A DNA stretch of 32,158 nucleotides, from the NCBI GenBank assembly GCA_905479885.1, contig CAJQOE010000030.1:1-32158 (forward strand), in the 5' to 3' direction. Both the position numbers and the translations under genes were made by a program. Below are positions 14,453-23,422 of the stretch, one piece after another. Position 1 is the stretch's first letter, and each line of letters opens with the position of its first letter. The notes beneath the pieces were generated by a model that ran no database searches, was not told the origin of the DNA, and saw only the letters and a program-made list of their open reading frames with translations. This stretch comes from an uncultured Rickettsiaceae bacterium. Lineage in GTDB: Bacteria; Pseudomonadota; Alphaproteobacteria; Rickettsiales; Rickettsiaceae.

Positions 14453-16261
14453 ATGACAAGGCAAGAATCTTCTTTATCCATCTTGCAAAATATATATGGC
14501 TATAGCGAGTTCCGTGGGGAACAAGAGGCTATTATTGAGCAGGTAAATTCGGGAGGTAATGCTTTTGTTTTGATGCCAACTGGCGGCGGTAAGTCGCTAT
14601 GTTATCAAATACCTGCAATGGTTAGGCATGGTGTAGGCATTATTATTTCACCATTAATTGCTTTAATGCATGACCAGGTAGTTGCGCTAAAGCAATTAGG
14701 GGTTAGAGCTGCTGCAATAAATTCTAGTATATCTGGTGATGCTGTTTGGGCTACAATTGAGCAAATTAGAAATAGCCAGTTGGACTTACTATACGTTGCT
14801 CCGGAGCGCTTATTAACTGATGATTTTCAAACATTAATTGCTGATCTGCCGATTGCTTTATTTGCTATAGATGAAGCGCATTGTGTTTCACAGTGGGGGC
14901 ATGATTTTCGTCCGCATTATACGCAGCTTGGAATATTGGCAGATAAATACCCAGATGTACCACGGATAGCTCTAACTGCTACGGCAGATGCTCCAACGCG
15001 TCATGATATTATAGAAAAATTAAGGCTAACAGAGTGTAAATCCTTTATTGCTGGTTTTGATCGTCCTAATATTAATTATTCGATTGTTCCTAAAGATAAT
15101 CCAAAACAACAATTATTAAAATTTATTCAAGTAAATCATTTGAAAAATAGTGGTATTGTTTATTGTTTATCGAGAAAAATGTGTGAAGAAGTTGCAGAGT
15201 TTCTTGTAGAAAAAAATTATGAAGCGTTGCCTTATCATGCTGGTATGAGCGCTGAATTACGGGCTAAAAATCAAGATATATTTTTACAAGGAGAAGGAAT
15301 AATAATGGTAGCAACTATTGCATTTGGCATGGGTATAGATAAGCCTGATGTAAGATTTGTTGTACATATGACGATTCCTAAAAATATTGAAGGCTATTAC
15401 CAAGAGACTGGCAGGGCTGGGCGTGATGGCTTACCTTCTGAGGCATTGATGATTTATGGTATGAGCGATGCCGCTATGCAGCGTACTTTTATTAATAACG
15501 GCGCCGCACCAGATAATCAAAAACGTATTGAACATCAAAAATTAAATGCATTACTCGGCTTGTGTGAAGCATCGCGTTGTCGTAGGCAAATTTTACTGGA
15601 GTATTTTGGCGATCAAGGAGCAGAGTGCAATAATTGTGATACTTGCCAAAATCCTCCTAAAACTTTTGATGGAATCGTTGCTGCTCAAAAGGCAATTTCT
15701 TGTGTTTACCGTACAGATCAACGTTTTGGTGTGGCTTATCTTATCGATGTTTTGCTAGGCAAAGAAACCGAAAGTATTATAGGATTTGGACATAATAGGA
15801 TAAAAACTTTTGCAGTAGGTCTTGAGTATAGCCGCCAAGAATGGCAGAGTATTTTTCGTCAATTAGTGGCAGAGAATTTACTAATGGTGGATATTACCGG
15901 GCATGGTGGGATACATATTACCGCTCAGGGCATGGAGTTCTTAAAAAATAAACATGAATTGGCCTTATGTAAATATGAAGGTAAAGCGAAAAGTACTAAG
16001 CAGAAAGCCAAAATCTCTGTTGAGTTTACAAGCACAGGGGACGAAGCATTATATAGCGCCCTAAAAGCCAAAAGAACAGAGTTGGCTAAGCTAAATAATG
16101 TTCCGCCATACGTTATTTTTCATGATAAAACTCTCCAGGAAATGACAGTAATTAAACCAATATCGCGCGATTCTCTTCAGGAAATAAGTGGTGTTGGTAG
16201 TAATAAATTAGATAAATATGGTGATGTATTTATAGAGGTTATCGCGAGCTATATTAACTAG
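14453..16261 (+). CDS. recQ: ATP-dependent DNA helicase RecQ
   Basis: 3'-5' DNA helicase acting in recombination and stalled-fork repair. The preferred start is ATG 14453 (602 aa), which gives the family N-terminus; a GTG at 14417 would add 12 unconserved residues and overlap the Nfu readthrough frame. Domains: helicase core with PTGGGKS (42-48), SPLIALMHDQV, the DEAH motif in AIDEAHCVSQWGHDFRP, LTATA, and motif VI QETGRAGRDG; RecQ zinc region with four cysteines (CRRQILLEYFG...C-x2-C-x2-C); winged helix; and a C-terminal HRDC domain (PPYVIFHDKTLQEM...ISGVGSNKLDKYG). It is complete. Confidence 0.95.
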   Translation: MTRQESSLSILQNIYGYSEFRGEQEAIIEQVNSGGNAFVLMPTGGGKSLCYQIPAMVRHGVGIIISPLIALMHDQVVALKQLGVRAAAINSSISGDAVWATIEQIRNSQLDLLYVAPERLLTDDFQTLIADLPIALFAIDEAHCVSQWGHDFRPHYTQLGILADKYPDVPRIALTATADAPTRHDIIEKLRLTECKSFIAGFDRPNINYSIVPKDNPKQQLLKFIQVNHLKNSGIVYCLSRKMCEEVAEFLVEKNYEALPYHAGMSAELRAKNQDIFLQGEGIIMVATIAFGMGIDKPDVRFVVHMTIPKNIEGYYQETGRAGRDGLPSEALMIYGMSDAAMQRTFINNGAAPDNQKRIEHQKLNALLGLCEASRCRRQILLEYFGDQGAECNNCDTCQNPPKTFDGIVAAQKAISCVYRTDQRFGVAYLIDVLLGKETESIIGFGHNRIKTFAVGLEYSRQEWQSIFRQLVAENLLMVDITGHGGIHITAQGMEFLKNKHELALCKYEGKAKSTKQKAKISVEFTSTGDEALYSALKAKRTELAKLNNVPPYVIFHDKTLQEMTVIKPISRDSLQEISGVGSNKLDKYGDVFIEVIASYIN

Positions 16262-16269
16262 CAGCTATA

Positions 16270-16300
16270 AAAAGGCTATCTGATATTCAAATAGCCTTTT
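16270..16300. terminator. Bidirectional terminator between recQ and trcR
   Basis: AAAAGGCTAT (16270-16279) pairs with ATAGCCTTTT (16291-16300) around an 11-nt loop, 8 bp after the recQ stop and 5 bp before the convergent trcR stop. The A and T flanks allow termination on both strands. Confidence 0.8.
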
Positions 16301-16305
16301 CGTGT

Positions 16306-16872
16306 TTATTCGGCCTCTTTAGTTTCTTCTTCGCTATTGCTCAAGCGCGCTTTTTCAATGGTACGGTCAAGGTCGACTTGGCTGCAAATCCCTAGTAATA
16401 CTGGATCACGTTGACGTATATTGGTCATGTTCCAGTGGGAGCGATCACGAATAGCATCAATAGTAGATTTAGTTGTACCAATTAGCTTTATTATGGTTGA
16501 ATCTTTAACATCAGGAAAATTTTTCAACAACCAATAAATTGCATCTGGTTTATCCTGGCGTCGTGCGATCGGAGTATAGTTAGCTCTTTTTTTGCCTTTA
16601 GTAACGGCTTCGTAGGCGGAGCTTAGTTTTAATTTCAATTGAGCTTGCGGGTTGCTGGCACAGCGTGCTAATTCATCTTTATCTAGTTGACCAGAGGTTA
16701 TTGGGTCAACACCCATGATGCCTGCTGCGACTTCGCCATCTGCAATACCTTTAACTTCAAGCTCGTGCAGGCCACAAAAATCAGCTATTTGCTTAAATGT
16801 TAATGATGTGTTATCCACCAACCATACGGCAGTTGCTTTTTGCATTAATGGATATTTTTGCTTTTTGCTCAT
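16306..16872 (-). CDS. trcR: DUF1013 / TrcR-type transcriptional regulator
   Basis: The 188-aa protein matches the alphaproteobacterial DUF1013 family; TrcR is a member described as a cell-cycle regulator associated with transcription. Seen here: MSKKQKYPLMQKATAVWLVDNT-LTF-QIADFCGLHELEVKGIADGE, a first helix-turn-helix-like segment (about residues 20-48), then YTPIARRQDKPDAIYWLLKNFPD and a second such segment KLIGTTKSTIDAIRDRSHWN (about 129-148). The end is a short acidic tail (EEETKEAE). A good promoter sits 46 bp upstream. It is a single-gene unit, convergent with recQ. The specific targets are not visible. Confidence 0.88.
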   Translation of the reverse strand: MSKKQKYPLMQKATAVWLVDNTSLTFKQIADFCGLHELEVKGIADGEVAAGIMGVDPITSGQLDKDELARCASNPQAQLKLKLSSAYEAVTKGKKRANYTPIARRQDKPDAIYWLLKNFPDVKDSTIIKLIGTTKSTIDAIRDRSHWNMTNIRQRDPVLLGICSQVDLDRTIEKARLSNSEEETKEAE

Positions 16873-16917
16873 GTTATAGCTTCAATTTATTATTTAATAG
16901 ATATTTTTCTACTAAGA

Positions 16918-16946
16918 AAAATACTCCTTTTGTGGGATAAAGTCAA
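16918..16946 (-). promoter_or_regulatory. Promoter of trcR
   Basis: On the minus strand, TTGACT (16946-16941, 5 of 6) and TATTTT (16923-16918, 4 of 6) are separated by exactly 17 bp. The predicted start would give a leader of about 40 nt. It lies just beyond the pntB stop (16970), so trcR is probably transcribed separately from the pnt operon. Confidence 0.5.
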
Positions 16947-16969
16947 ACATTCTTATGATAGGCAATTAT

Positions 16970-18364
16970 TCATTCACGCAGGGCTTTTACTATATCTTCC
17001 ACCATTTTTTTTGCATCATCAAAGAGCATTAAAGTGTTATCTTGAAAAAATAATTCATTTTGTATACCAGCATAGCCAGAAGCCATAGATCTTTTTATAA
17101 ATAGTACTGTCTTTGCAGCTCCAACATCAAGTATCGGCATGCCATAGATCGGGCTGGTTTCATCGGTCTTGGCGGCAGGATTGGTTACGTCATTAGCGCC
17201 AATGACCAGCGCTACATCAGTAGAGCTAAAATCACTATTAATTTCATCTAGCTCTAATACATCTTCATAATCAATGTTTGCTTCCGCAAGTAATACATTC
17301 ATGTGACCCGGCATTCTTCCAGCTACTGGGTGAATAGCGAAACGTACGTTTACACCAGCGCTTTTTAATATTTGCGTCATTTCTTTGATAGCATGTTGGG
17401 ATTGAGCTACCGCCATGCCATAACCTGGAACAATGATTACCGAGTCTGCTTGTTTCATTAAGAAGGCTGCATCTTCTGCGCTACTAACTTTAGCTACTCG
17501 ATCATCTTCTGCATCAGCGTTTTTAGAAATTTTACTTTGCATGAAAGCGCCAAAAATCACATTAAACAGGGATCTATTCATAGCCTTGCACATAATGTAG
17601 CTTAAGATAGCGCCACTTGCGCCTACTAATGCGCCTGTAATGATAAGCAAGCTATTACCAAGAGTAAATCCTATACCTGCAGCGGCCCATCCAGAATATG
17701 AATTTAGCATCGAGACAACCACTGGCATGTCCGCGCCACCAATTGGAATTATTAGCAATATTCCAATTAGTAAAGATAGCAACACTAGGGAATGAAAAAG
17801 AAGTAAGCTTTCGCCTTTAGTGAAATAATAAATCAACGTGATAATAGATATGCTAATTAATAAGCAAATATATTGTTGTCCAAAAAATTTTATAGGCTTT
17901 GCTCCTATAAAACCTTGTAGTTTACCAAAAGCAATTATGGAACCGCTAAACGTAATCGCTCCAATTGCTGCTCCAAGTGACATTTCAATTAATGCTCCAG
18001 TGGGTACTGAACCAGCAACACCGATATTAAAATTATGTGGTGAGATTAGGGCAGCATACGCGACAATTACTGCAGCTAGCCCAACGAAGGAATGGAATCC
18101 TGCAACTAATTGAGGCATTGCGGTCATTGGGATTTTGCGGGCAATTACAGCTCCAACAATTGCTCCAAGGGATATAGTAATAATTAATGGGATCACTTGT
18201 GTAAATGCAGGAAAATTAAAAGTAGCAATCAGCGCTATCGTCATTCCAAGCATGCCAATTATACTGCCAGTTCTTGCAGATTTTGGTGATGATAAGCCCT
18301 TTAGTGCAAATATAAAGCAAATTGCTGAGACTAGGTAAGAAAATTCTATTAATTGTGGGGTCAT
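16970..18364 (-). CDS. pntB: NAD(P) transhydrogenase subunit beta
   Basis: Beta subunit of the proton-translocating transhydrogenase, which uses the proton gradient to reduce NADP+ with NADH. The 464-aa protein has about nine N-terminal membrane spans (residues 5-260, Gly/Ala/Ile-rich) and a C-terminal NADP(H)-binding domain III with VIIVPGYGMAVAQSQHA, GRMPGHMNVLLAEA, VALVIGANDVTNPAA and SMASGYAGIQNELF motifs. Length is standard. It is the last gene of pntAA-pntAB-pntB, 9 bp after pntAB. Confidence 0.96.
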   Translation of the reverse strand: MTPQLIEFSYLVSAICFIFALKGLSSPKSARTGSIIGMLGMTIALIATFNFPAFTQVIPLIITISLGAIVGAVIARKIPMTAMPQLVAGFHSFVGLAAVIVAYAALISPHNFNIGVAGSVPTGALIEMSLGAAIGAITFSGSIIAFGKLQGFIGAKPIKFFGQQYICLLISISIITLIYYFTKGESLLLFHSLVLLSLLIGILLIIPIGGADMPVVVSMLNSYSGWAAAGIGFTLGNSLLIITGALVGASGAILSYIMCKAMNRSLFNVIFGAFMQSKISKNADAEDDRVAKVSSAEDAAFLMKQADSVIIVPGYGMAVAQSQHAIKEMTQILKSAGVNVRFAIHPVAGRMPGHMNVLLAEANIDYEDVLELDEINSDFSSTDVALVIGANDVTNPAAKTDETSPIYGMPILDVGAAKTVLFIKRSMASGYAGIQNELFFQDNTLMLFDDAKKMVEDIVKALRE

Positions 18365-18373
18365 ATTTTTATA

Positions 18374-18781
18374 CTATTTAGCTATTTTTTTTTTAAACAT
18401 TTCAAGCATTCTTTCGGTTACTACAAAGCCACCAAAAATATTTATTGAAGCAAAAAACGCAGCAATAAAACCTAGCACAGAAGAAATTCCGAATTCAGAA
18501 GTGCCGGCCGAAATTAGTGCGCCAATTATTATAATGCCTGAGATCGCGTTAGTTAGGGACATTAATGGGGTATGTAACGAAGGAGTTACCTTCCACACTA
18601 CATAATATCCAACAAAGCAAGCTAAGGTAAAGATGGTTACAGCAAATACAAAGGGATCAACCCCAACAGTGATGGTTTCTGCTGGTTCTATAGTAATAGC
18701 TTGTAGTTTAGTTATTAAGGCAGTTGCTTTTTCGGCAATTGCAGTTGCGTCATTAATTGCTGTTGGTAATTGATTGCTCAT
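18374..18781 (-). CDS. pntAB: NAD(P) transhydrogenase alpha-2 subunit (membrane part)
   Basis: Small membrane subunit corresponding to the C-terminal membrane part of E. coli PntA; many Alphaproteobacteria split the alpha subunit this way. The 135-aa protein has three to four spans in residues 45-125, including FVFAVTIFTLACFVGYYVVWKV-like sequence, then PSLHTPLMSLTNAISGIIIIGA and a final FVVTERMLEMFKKK, all characteristic. About 40 extra N-terminal residues, Ala/Thr/Ile-rich, precede the membrane part. It lies 4 bp after pntAA and 9 bp before pntB. Confidence 0.95.
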   Translation of the reverse strand: MSNQLPTAINDATAIAEKATALITKLQAITIEPAETITVGVDPFVFAVTIFTLACFVGYYVVWKVTPSLHTPLMSLTNAISGIIIIGALISAGTSEFGISSVLGFIAAFFASINIFGGFVVTERMLEMFKKKIAK

Positions 18782-18785
18782 AAAT

Positions 18786-19913
18786 TTATACCTTAAATTT
18801 TTTATTAATCATTTTGCCATCAATGCCAATTAGCATTTCTTCGACTAGCTCGTCTTTAAAATCAAATTCCCCGTCTTTTACTGCGTAATTTACAAAGTTA
18901 TAAAGATTTTTGGCGTATAATTTTGAACTATCGCTAGCAATTTTTGCTGCCATATTACTCCATCCGATAATTTTTACTCCGCGTTTGGAAATGATTTTAT
19001 CAATGGATGAGTCATGCACATTGCCTCCAGACCCGGTAGCCATATCAACAATTACCGAGCCAGGACGCATTTTAGCTACCATCTCTCTAGTTACGATAAT
19101 AGGGGCTTTTTTTCCTGGAATTTGTGCGGTAGTAATTACGATATCAAAACCAGCTATAATCTCGGATAAGAATTTTTCTTGTGTTAGGGCAAAATCTTTG
19201 CTTAATTCTTTTGCATATCCAGATTTATCTTCTGCGTCATGTTCTTTATCATTTGGATGGACAAATTTAGCACCCAAGCTTTCTACTTGTTCTTTGGTGG
19301 CTGCACGAACATCATATGCAGATACAGCGCTTCCTAATCTTTTTGCTGTAGCTATTGCCTGAAGGCCAGCTACACCAACTCCAATAATAAGAGTTTTTGT
19401 CGGAGAGATAGTTCCTGCTGCAGTCATCATCATGGGGAAAGCTCTGTCGTAATAATAGCTGGCTTCTATTACGGCGCGGTATCCCGCTAGGTTGCTTTGA
19501 GAAGATAATACATCCATATTTTGCGCCTTAGTAATTCTAGGCACTAATTCCATAGCAATGGTAGAAATTTTTTTCGATAGTGATTTTTCAATATATTCAA
19601 AATTCGTATATGGTGATAATAGGCCAATAATAATAGCGCCATTTTTTGCCATATCAATTTCATTGAATTCATCAATAAGCGGCGTTGGCTGCACCTTTAG
19701 GATGATATCGGCATCAGATAATATTTCTAAAGGGATGGTGGAGACATTAGCGCCAGCGTTTATATAATCAGTATCGGTGAAATTAGCAGCTAAGCCGATA
19801 TTTTTTTCAACAAATACATTATAGCCTTTTGCTATAAACATTTTAGCGCTATCTGGAGTTATCGCAGTACGGCACTCGCCTTTAGCTTGTTCTTTGATGG
19901 CGGCAATTTTCAT
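18786..19913 (-). CDS. pntAA: NAD(P) transhydrogenase alpha-1 subunit (NAD-binding)
   Basis: Soluble domain I of the transhydrogenase, binding NAD(H). The 375-aa protein resembles alanine dehydrogenase: MKIAAIKEQAKGECR-A-TPDS at the start, SSQSNLAGYRAVIEA near 138-152, the Rossmann motif GVGVAGLQAIATAKRLGS near 178-195 followed by YDVR, and MRPGSVIVDMATGSGGN. First gene of the pnt operon. A TATAAT on the minus strand at 19943-19938 lies about 25 nt upstream of the ATG but has no clear -35 box, and no good Shine-Dalgarno sequence is seen. Confidence 0.96.
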   Translation of the reverse strand: MKIAAIKEQAKGECRTAITPDSAKMFIAKGYNVFVEKNIGLAANFTDTDYINAGANVSTIPLEILSDADIILKVQPTPLIDEFNEIDMAKNGAIIIGLLSPYTNFEYIEKSLSKKISTIAMELVPRITKAQNMDVLSSQSNLAGYRAVIEASYYYDRAFPMMMTAAGTISPTKTLIIGVGVAGLQAIATAKRLGSAVSAYDVRAATKEQVESLGAKFVHPNDKEHDAEDKSGYAKELSKDFALTQEKFLSEIIAGFDIVITTAQIPGKKAPIIVTREMVAKMRPGSVIVDMATGSGGNVHDSSIDKIISKRGVKIIGWSNMAAKIASDSSKLYAKNLYNFVNYAVKDGEFDFKDELVEEMLIGIDGKMINKKFKV

Positions 19914-19998
19914 AGTATTAATTATTTTGTAGTTGAAATTATAGAACTTGGCCTTAGTATGGTTTGATATTAATTTATATCATGGTTATACAATTTTT

Positions 19999-20652
19999 AT
20001 GCATAGCAAAACAACTAATTCACTATACATCTTCAATAGATATCTTATCAGTCTTGTTTTATTGTTCAATAGTCATTTAGCACTAGCTGTAGATTTTTCT
20101 GAAGAGATTAAATCATATATTATCAATATCAAATCCATAGCTGTTGAATTTGAACAATCAGATGCTAATGGACAAATTGCTCACGGTATGTTGATTATCG
20201 ATAAACCTTATAAATTTCGTTGTAATTACTATGAGCCTTTTCCTATAGTTATTGTGGGGAATAAAAATTATATTTCAGTCTATGATTATGAAATGGAAAA
20301 TTTAAGTCGAATCAAAGCTGATGAAAATATATTTCATTTTTTGCTTGTAGACAAAGTTAGCTTTGATGATCAGTTTGAAGTTTTGTTGGCAAAAGAACAG
20401 GGCAAGAATTATATAATAAAGCTCAAGCATCATGGATTAAATAAAGTTAGTGAGATTGTTTTTGAGAAAGAGTCAAAACAGATTCAAGCAATGAAAATTT
20501 TTGAAGAAAATAATGTTATTACTTTAGCTTTTGGTAAGACGCATATAATTCGTGATGTAGCGAAAAGTTTATTTATTATGCGAGATCCAGACATTTTTGA
20601 CAAGCCAGAGCGCTTGAATAGGTTGCAATTACAAAAAAAGTTTAAAGAGTGA
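19999..20652 (+). CDS. lolA: LolA-like outer-membrane lipoprotein carrier
   Basis: LolA ferries lipoproteins across the periplasm from the LolCDE complex to the outer membrane. From the first ATG (19999) the product has 217 aa with a signal peptide of about 31 residues (hydrophobic YLISLVLLFNSHLALA). The mature part has the family features: IKSIAVEFEQSDANGQIAHGMLIIDKP near 40-66, KFRCNYYEPFP, VVGNK-like IVGNKNYISVYD, and a C-terminal IMRDPDIFDKPERLNRLQLQKKF. A TTG at 19948 would add 17 residues before the signal peptide and is less likely. It is divergent from pntAA. Confidence 0.85.
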   Translation: MHSKTTNSLYIFNRYLISLVLLFNSHLALAVDFSEEIKSYIINIKSIAVEFEQSDANGQIAHGMLIIDKPYKFRCNYYEPFPIVIVGNKNYISVYDYEMENLSRIKADENIFHFLLVDKVSFDDQFEVLLAKEQGKNYIIKLKHHGLNKVSEIVFEKESKQIQAMKIFEENNVITLAFGKTHIIRDVAKSLFIMRDPDIFDKPERLNRLQLQKKFKE

Positions 20653-20697
20653 GGTTTAAGTCTTGCTCTGCGGGACTAAAACCATTATCTTTATGCA

Positions 20698-20790
20698 TGG
20701 CTAGTGTTGGGCGTTTGTTTTGTTTAGTTGGTCAGGTCTGAAAAGAAGCAGCCAGAGCATTACTTAGCGGGTCAACGCTAGCTATTATTT
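20698..20790 (+). ncRNA. ffs: Signal recognition particle RNA, small bacterial (4.5S) type
   Basis: The conserved SRP domain IV hairpin is present: GTCAGGTCTGAAAAGAAGCAGCC (5' half up to 20740, 3' half after it, about 20731-20753) with a GAAA tetraloop closed by U-A, where E. coli has GGAA closed by C-G. The ends pair in a 10-bp helix, GCTAGTGTTG (20700-20709) with CAACGCTAGC (20773-20782), followed by tattattttt as a terminator tail. Ends are approximate. The position directly before dnaX is common for ffs in Alphaproteobacteria. Confidence 0.9.
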
Positions 20791-20820
20791 TTGAATCGGT
20801 GTTAGAAATCATATAGATTT

Positions 20821-22383
20821 ATGTCAAAAAGCAATTCTAGCTATACTCCATTTGCTCGTAAATATCGACCTTCGAAATTTTCGGAGCTTCTGGGGCAAGA
20901 AGTATTGGTAAAGACTCTTACCTATTGTATTCAAAATAATCGTTTAGCACAGGCGCACCTGCTCACGGGGATCCGCGGGGTAGGGAAGACGTCTTCTGCG
21001 CGCATTATCGCCAAGACAGTGAATTGTACGGACCTGCAGTTAAATAAAGAGCAGATCACTTCTTGTGATAAATGCAAAAACTGCGAAAGTTTTAATAAAC
21101 ATAGTCATCCAGATATTATCGAAATCGACGCTGCTAGTAAAACAAGTGTTGATGATATTAGAGAAATAATTGAAAGTAGCGAATATAGACCGCTCTTAGG
21201 TCGAATGAAATTTTTTATCATCGATGAAATACATATGCTTTCTAAAAGTGCATTTAATGCGCTTCTGAAAGTTATAGAAGAACCGCCAGAGCATGTGATA
21301 TTTATTTTTGCTACTACAGAAGTGCAAAAAATTCCTTTGACGGTTATATCTAGATGCCAGAGATATGATTTGCGTAGGTTAACTTTTGATGAAATTCATT
21401 CGTTAGTAAGTAATATTGCCAAGAGTGAAAATATAGCGTTCGAAGAAGAAGCCCTGAAGATCATTGCAATAAAATCAGAAGGATCAGCGCGTGATGCAGT
21501 GACTATGATAGATCAAGCTGCTAGCTATGTGCATAATGCAAGTAAATCGGATGTTGTTACGGCTGAAATTATTGGTCAAATGCTTGGTTTGCTTGGTACT
21601 AATACAATTTTAAAGTTCACGCAACTAATTATAGCAAATGACCCATCAGGGGCCATAAACTTGCTTGAAGATATTTATGCTAAAGCTAATAGTTTAGAAT
21701 ATTTTGTGCAGACTATGGCAGATTTTATGGCGGAACTAAGCAAGTCGAAAGTAATCCCTAATTACCATAATCCATTATATCAAAGCTATTCTACTGAAAT
21801 ATCTGATATTTTAATTGGAACCAGTCTATCAAGAATTACGATTTTGTGGCAAATTTTCAGCAATGGTGTTAGTGAAATTAAGCAATCACACAACGAGCTA
21901 GTAATGGCACAAATGCTTATTATAAAAGCAATTTATGCATGTAATTTGCCAAGTGCTGAAGATATTATGGATGCTGGTGATAATCTTGCGACACAACCAC
22001 CAGTTATTGCTATTGATTCGACCCAAAAAAAAGTAGAAATAGAAGTAGTTACTCCAGCTGATGAAATTTTTGAATTCCTGAAATATTGTCATGATAAAAC
22101 AGATATGGAGACATACTATTTATTATTAAATGAAGTGGAAGTAAAGGAGTTTGAGGCAGGGAGGCTAGCACTTGCTGGCAATATAAATATAACAATTGCT
22201 GCGCATATTGAAAAATTATTAGAGAGTTGGTCTGGTAAGAGTTGGAAAGTGCAAATATCTAAGCAGGATAAAATTATTTCGCTAAAGGAGAAAATGCTTG
22301 ATAAAGCTAGACAAGCTGGCGATTATCAAGTAATAAAAAATAAATTTCCAGATGCAAATATTTCGGATATAATTTTAAAATAA
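20821..22383 (+). CDS. dnaX: DNA polymerase III subunits gamma/tau
   Basis: Clamp-loader ATPase and, in the long form, organiser of the replicative polymerase. The 520-aa protein starts with FARKYRPSKFSELLGQE, has Walker A GIRGVGKT (50-57), a zinc-binding cysteine cluster (C-x8-12-C-D-x-C-x2-C near 68-90), Walker B in FFIIDEIHMLSKSAFNALLK, sensor 1 SRCQRYDLRR near 180-189, and GSARDAVTMIDQA. Domain III follows (about 220-360), then a low-complexity linker and a short C-terminal domain. It is shorter than E. coli tau (643), mostly in the linker. It follows ffs and precedes ybaB by 21 bp. Confidence 0.96.
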   Translation: MSKSNSSYTPFARKYRPSKFSELLGQEVLVKTLTYCIQNNRLAQAHLLTGIRGVGKTSSARIIAKTVNCTDLQLNKEQITSCDKCKNCESFNKHSHPDIIEIDAASKTSVDDIREIIESSEYRPLLGRMKFFIIDEIHMLSKSAFNALLKVIEEPPEHVIFIFATTEVQKIPLTVISRCQRYDLRRLTFDEIHSLVSNIAKSENIAFEEEALKIIAIKSEGSARDAVTMIDQAASYVHNASKSDVVTAEIIGQMLGLLGTNTILKFTQLIIANDPSGAINLLEDIYAKANSLEYFVQTMADFMAELSKSKVIPNYHNPLYQSYSTEISDILIGTSLSRITILWQIFSNGVSEIKQSHNELVMAQMLIIKAIYACNLPSAEDIMDAGDNLATQPPVIAIDSTQKKVEIEVVTPADEIFEFLKYCHDKTDMETYYLLLNEVEVKEFEAGRLALAGNINITIAAHIEKLLESWSGKSWKVQISKQDKIISLKEKMLDKARQAGDYQVIKNKFPDANISDIILK

Positions 22384-22404
22384 ATAAGATAGAGGGTAAA
22401 AAAA

Positions 22405-22719
22405 ATGAATATAAATCAGCTAATGAAGCAAGCGCAATCAATGCAAAAAAAGATGAAAGAAATGCAGGAAGAGATCGCTTCAAAAGAATTTGAAGGCAAA
22501 GCGGGAGGCGGTTTGATATCTGTTGTCATGAGTGGTGCTGGCGAAATGCGTAAAGTGTCTATAGATCCGTCATTAATACAGTCAGACGATAAAGAAATGC
22601 TAGAAGATCTGATTGTTGCTGCGCACAATGAAGCTAAAACAAAAGCCGATGAAGAGTCGAAAAACAACATGAGCGGCGCATTTGGTGATATGGGTGGATT
22701 GCCTGGCATGAATTTCTAA
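22405..22719 (+). CDS. YbaB/EbfC nucleoid-associated protein
   Basis: Small DNA-binding protein of the YbaB/EbfC family, usually encoded between dnaX and recR. The 104-aa product begins MNINQLMKQAQSMQKKMKEMQEEIA (N-terminal helix), has GKAGGGLISVVMSGAGEMRKVSIDPSL in the central sheet, then LEDLIVAAHNEAKTKADEES and a Gly/Met-rich C-terminus (GDMGGLPGM). Length is normal. A GAGGG at 22392-22396 serves as ribosome-binding site. recR begins 9 bp after the stop. Confidence 0.95.
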   Translation: MNINQLMKQAQSMQKKMKEMQEEIASKEFEGKAGGGLISVVMSGAGEMRKVSIDPSLIQSDDKEMLEDLIVAAHNEAKTKADEESKNNMSGAFGDMGGLPGMNF

Positions 22720-22728
22720 TATTGGATC

Positions 22729-23328
22729 ATGCAAAAAACGACCGGCCCAGATCAATTGATATACCTCTTTTCTAAATTACCAGGGCTTGGTACTAGATCA
22801 GCAAGAAGAATAGTTTTGCATTTATTGCAAGATAAGGATCTGAGATTAAAGGGATTGATTGAAGGGCTAGAAGACGCCGCTAATAAAATCAATAATTGTC
22901 AAATTTGTGGTAATGTTGATTATAGCGTTGTATGCAGCATTTGTGCTAATGAATCGCGCAAAAGTAATATTATTGCTGTGGTTGAAACAGTTGCAGAATT
23001 ATGGGCAATTGAACGGAGTGAAGTCTTTCAAGGCACATATCATGTGCTTGGCACTACTCTTTCTAGAACAAATAATAGAAATCCACTAGAGTTGCGACTA
23101 CCTGCGCTGCGCGAGCGTTGTAAGCAAAACGACACAGAAGAATTGATAATTGCCACTAACGCAACTTTAGAAGGGCAAACTACTGCATATTTTATTACTG
23201 AGTATTTTAGAGATTATCCAATAAAAATTTCTCGACTAGCAAGCGGTATACCAGTTGGTGGTGAGCTTGATTATCTAGATGAAGGTACTTTATCTGCTGC
23301 GTTATCGAGTAGGCATTTATTTGAGTGA
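22729..23328 (+). CDS. recR: Recombination protein RecR
   Basis: Works with RecF and RecO to load RecA on single-stranded gaps. The 199-aa protein has the helix-hairpin-helix LSKLPGLGTRSARRIVLHLL-like start (residues 13-31), a four-cysteine zinc finger (C-x2-C...C-x2-C; CQICGNVDYSVVCSICAN near 57-74), the Toprim domain with VVETVAELWAIE near 84-95, and a Walker-like C-terminal block with GIPVGGELDYLDEGTLSAAL. Length and position after dnaX-ybaB are canonical. Confidence 0.96.
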   Translation: MQKTTGPDQLIYLFSKLPGLGTRSARRIVLHLLQDKDLRLKGLIEGLEDAANKINNCQICGNVDYSVVCSICANESRKSNIIAVVETVAELWAIERSEVFQGTYHVLGTTLSRTNNRNPLELRLPALRERCKQNDTEELIIATNATLEGQTTAYFITEYFRDYPIKISRLASGIPVGGELDYLDEGTLSAALSSRHLFE

Positions 23329-23356
23329 TTTAGGGTTATAAATGTTCTGAATATTA

Positions 23357-23386
23357 TTGTTTTTATCAGGTGTTGATGGGTATAAT
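23357..23386 (+). promoter_or_regulatory. Promoter of the 94-aa orphan gene
   Basis: A perfect TATAAT at 23381-23386 follows TTGTTT (23357-23362, 3 of 6) by 18 bp. The expected start is about 30 nt before ATG 23423, so this small gene probably has its own transcript rather than reading from recR. Confidence 0.5.
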
Positions 23387-23422
23387 TATACTAGTTTGTT
23401 AATATTAAAAAGGTAACTAAAT

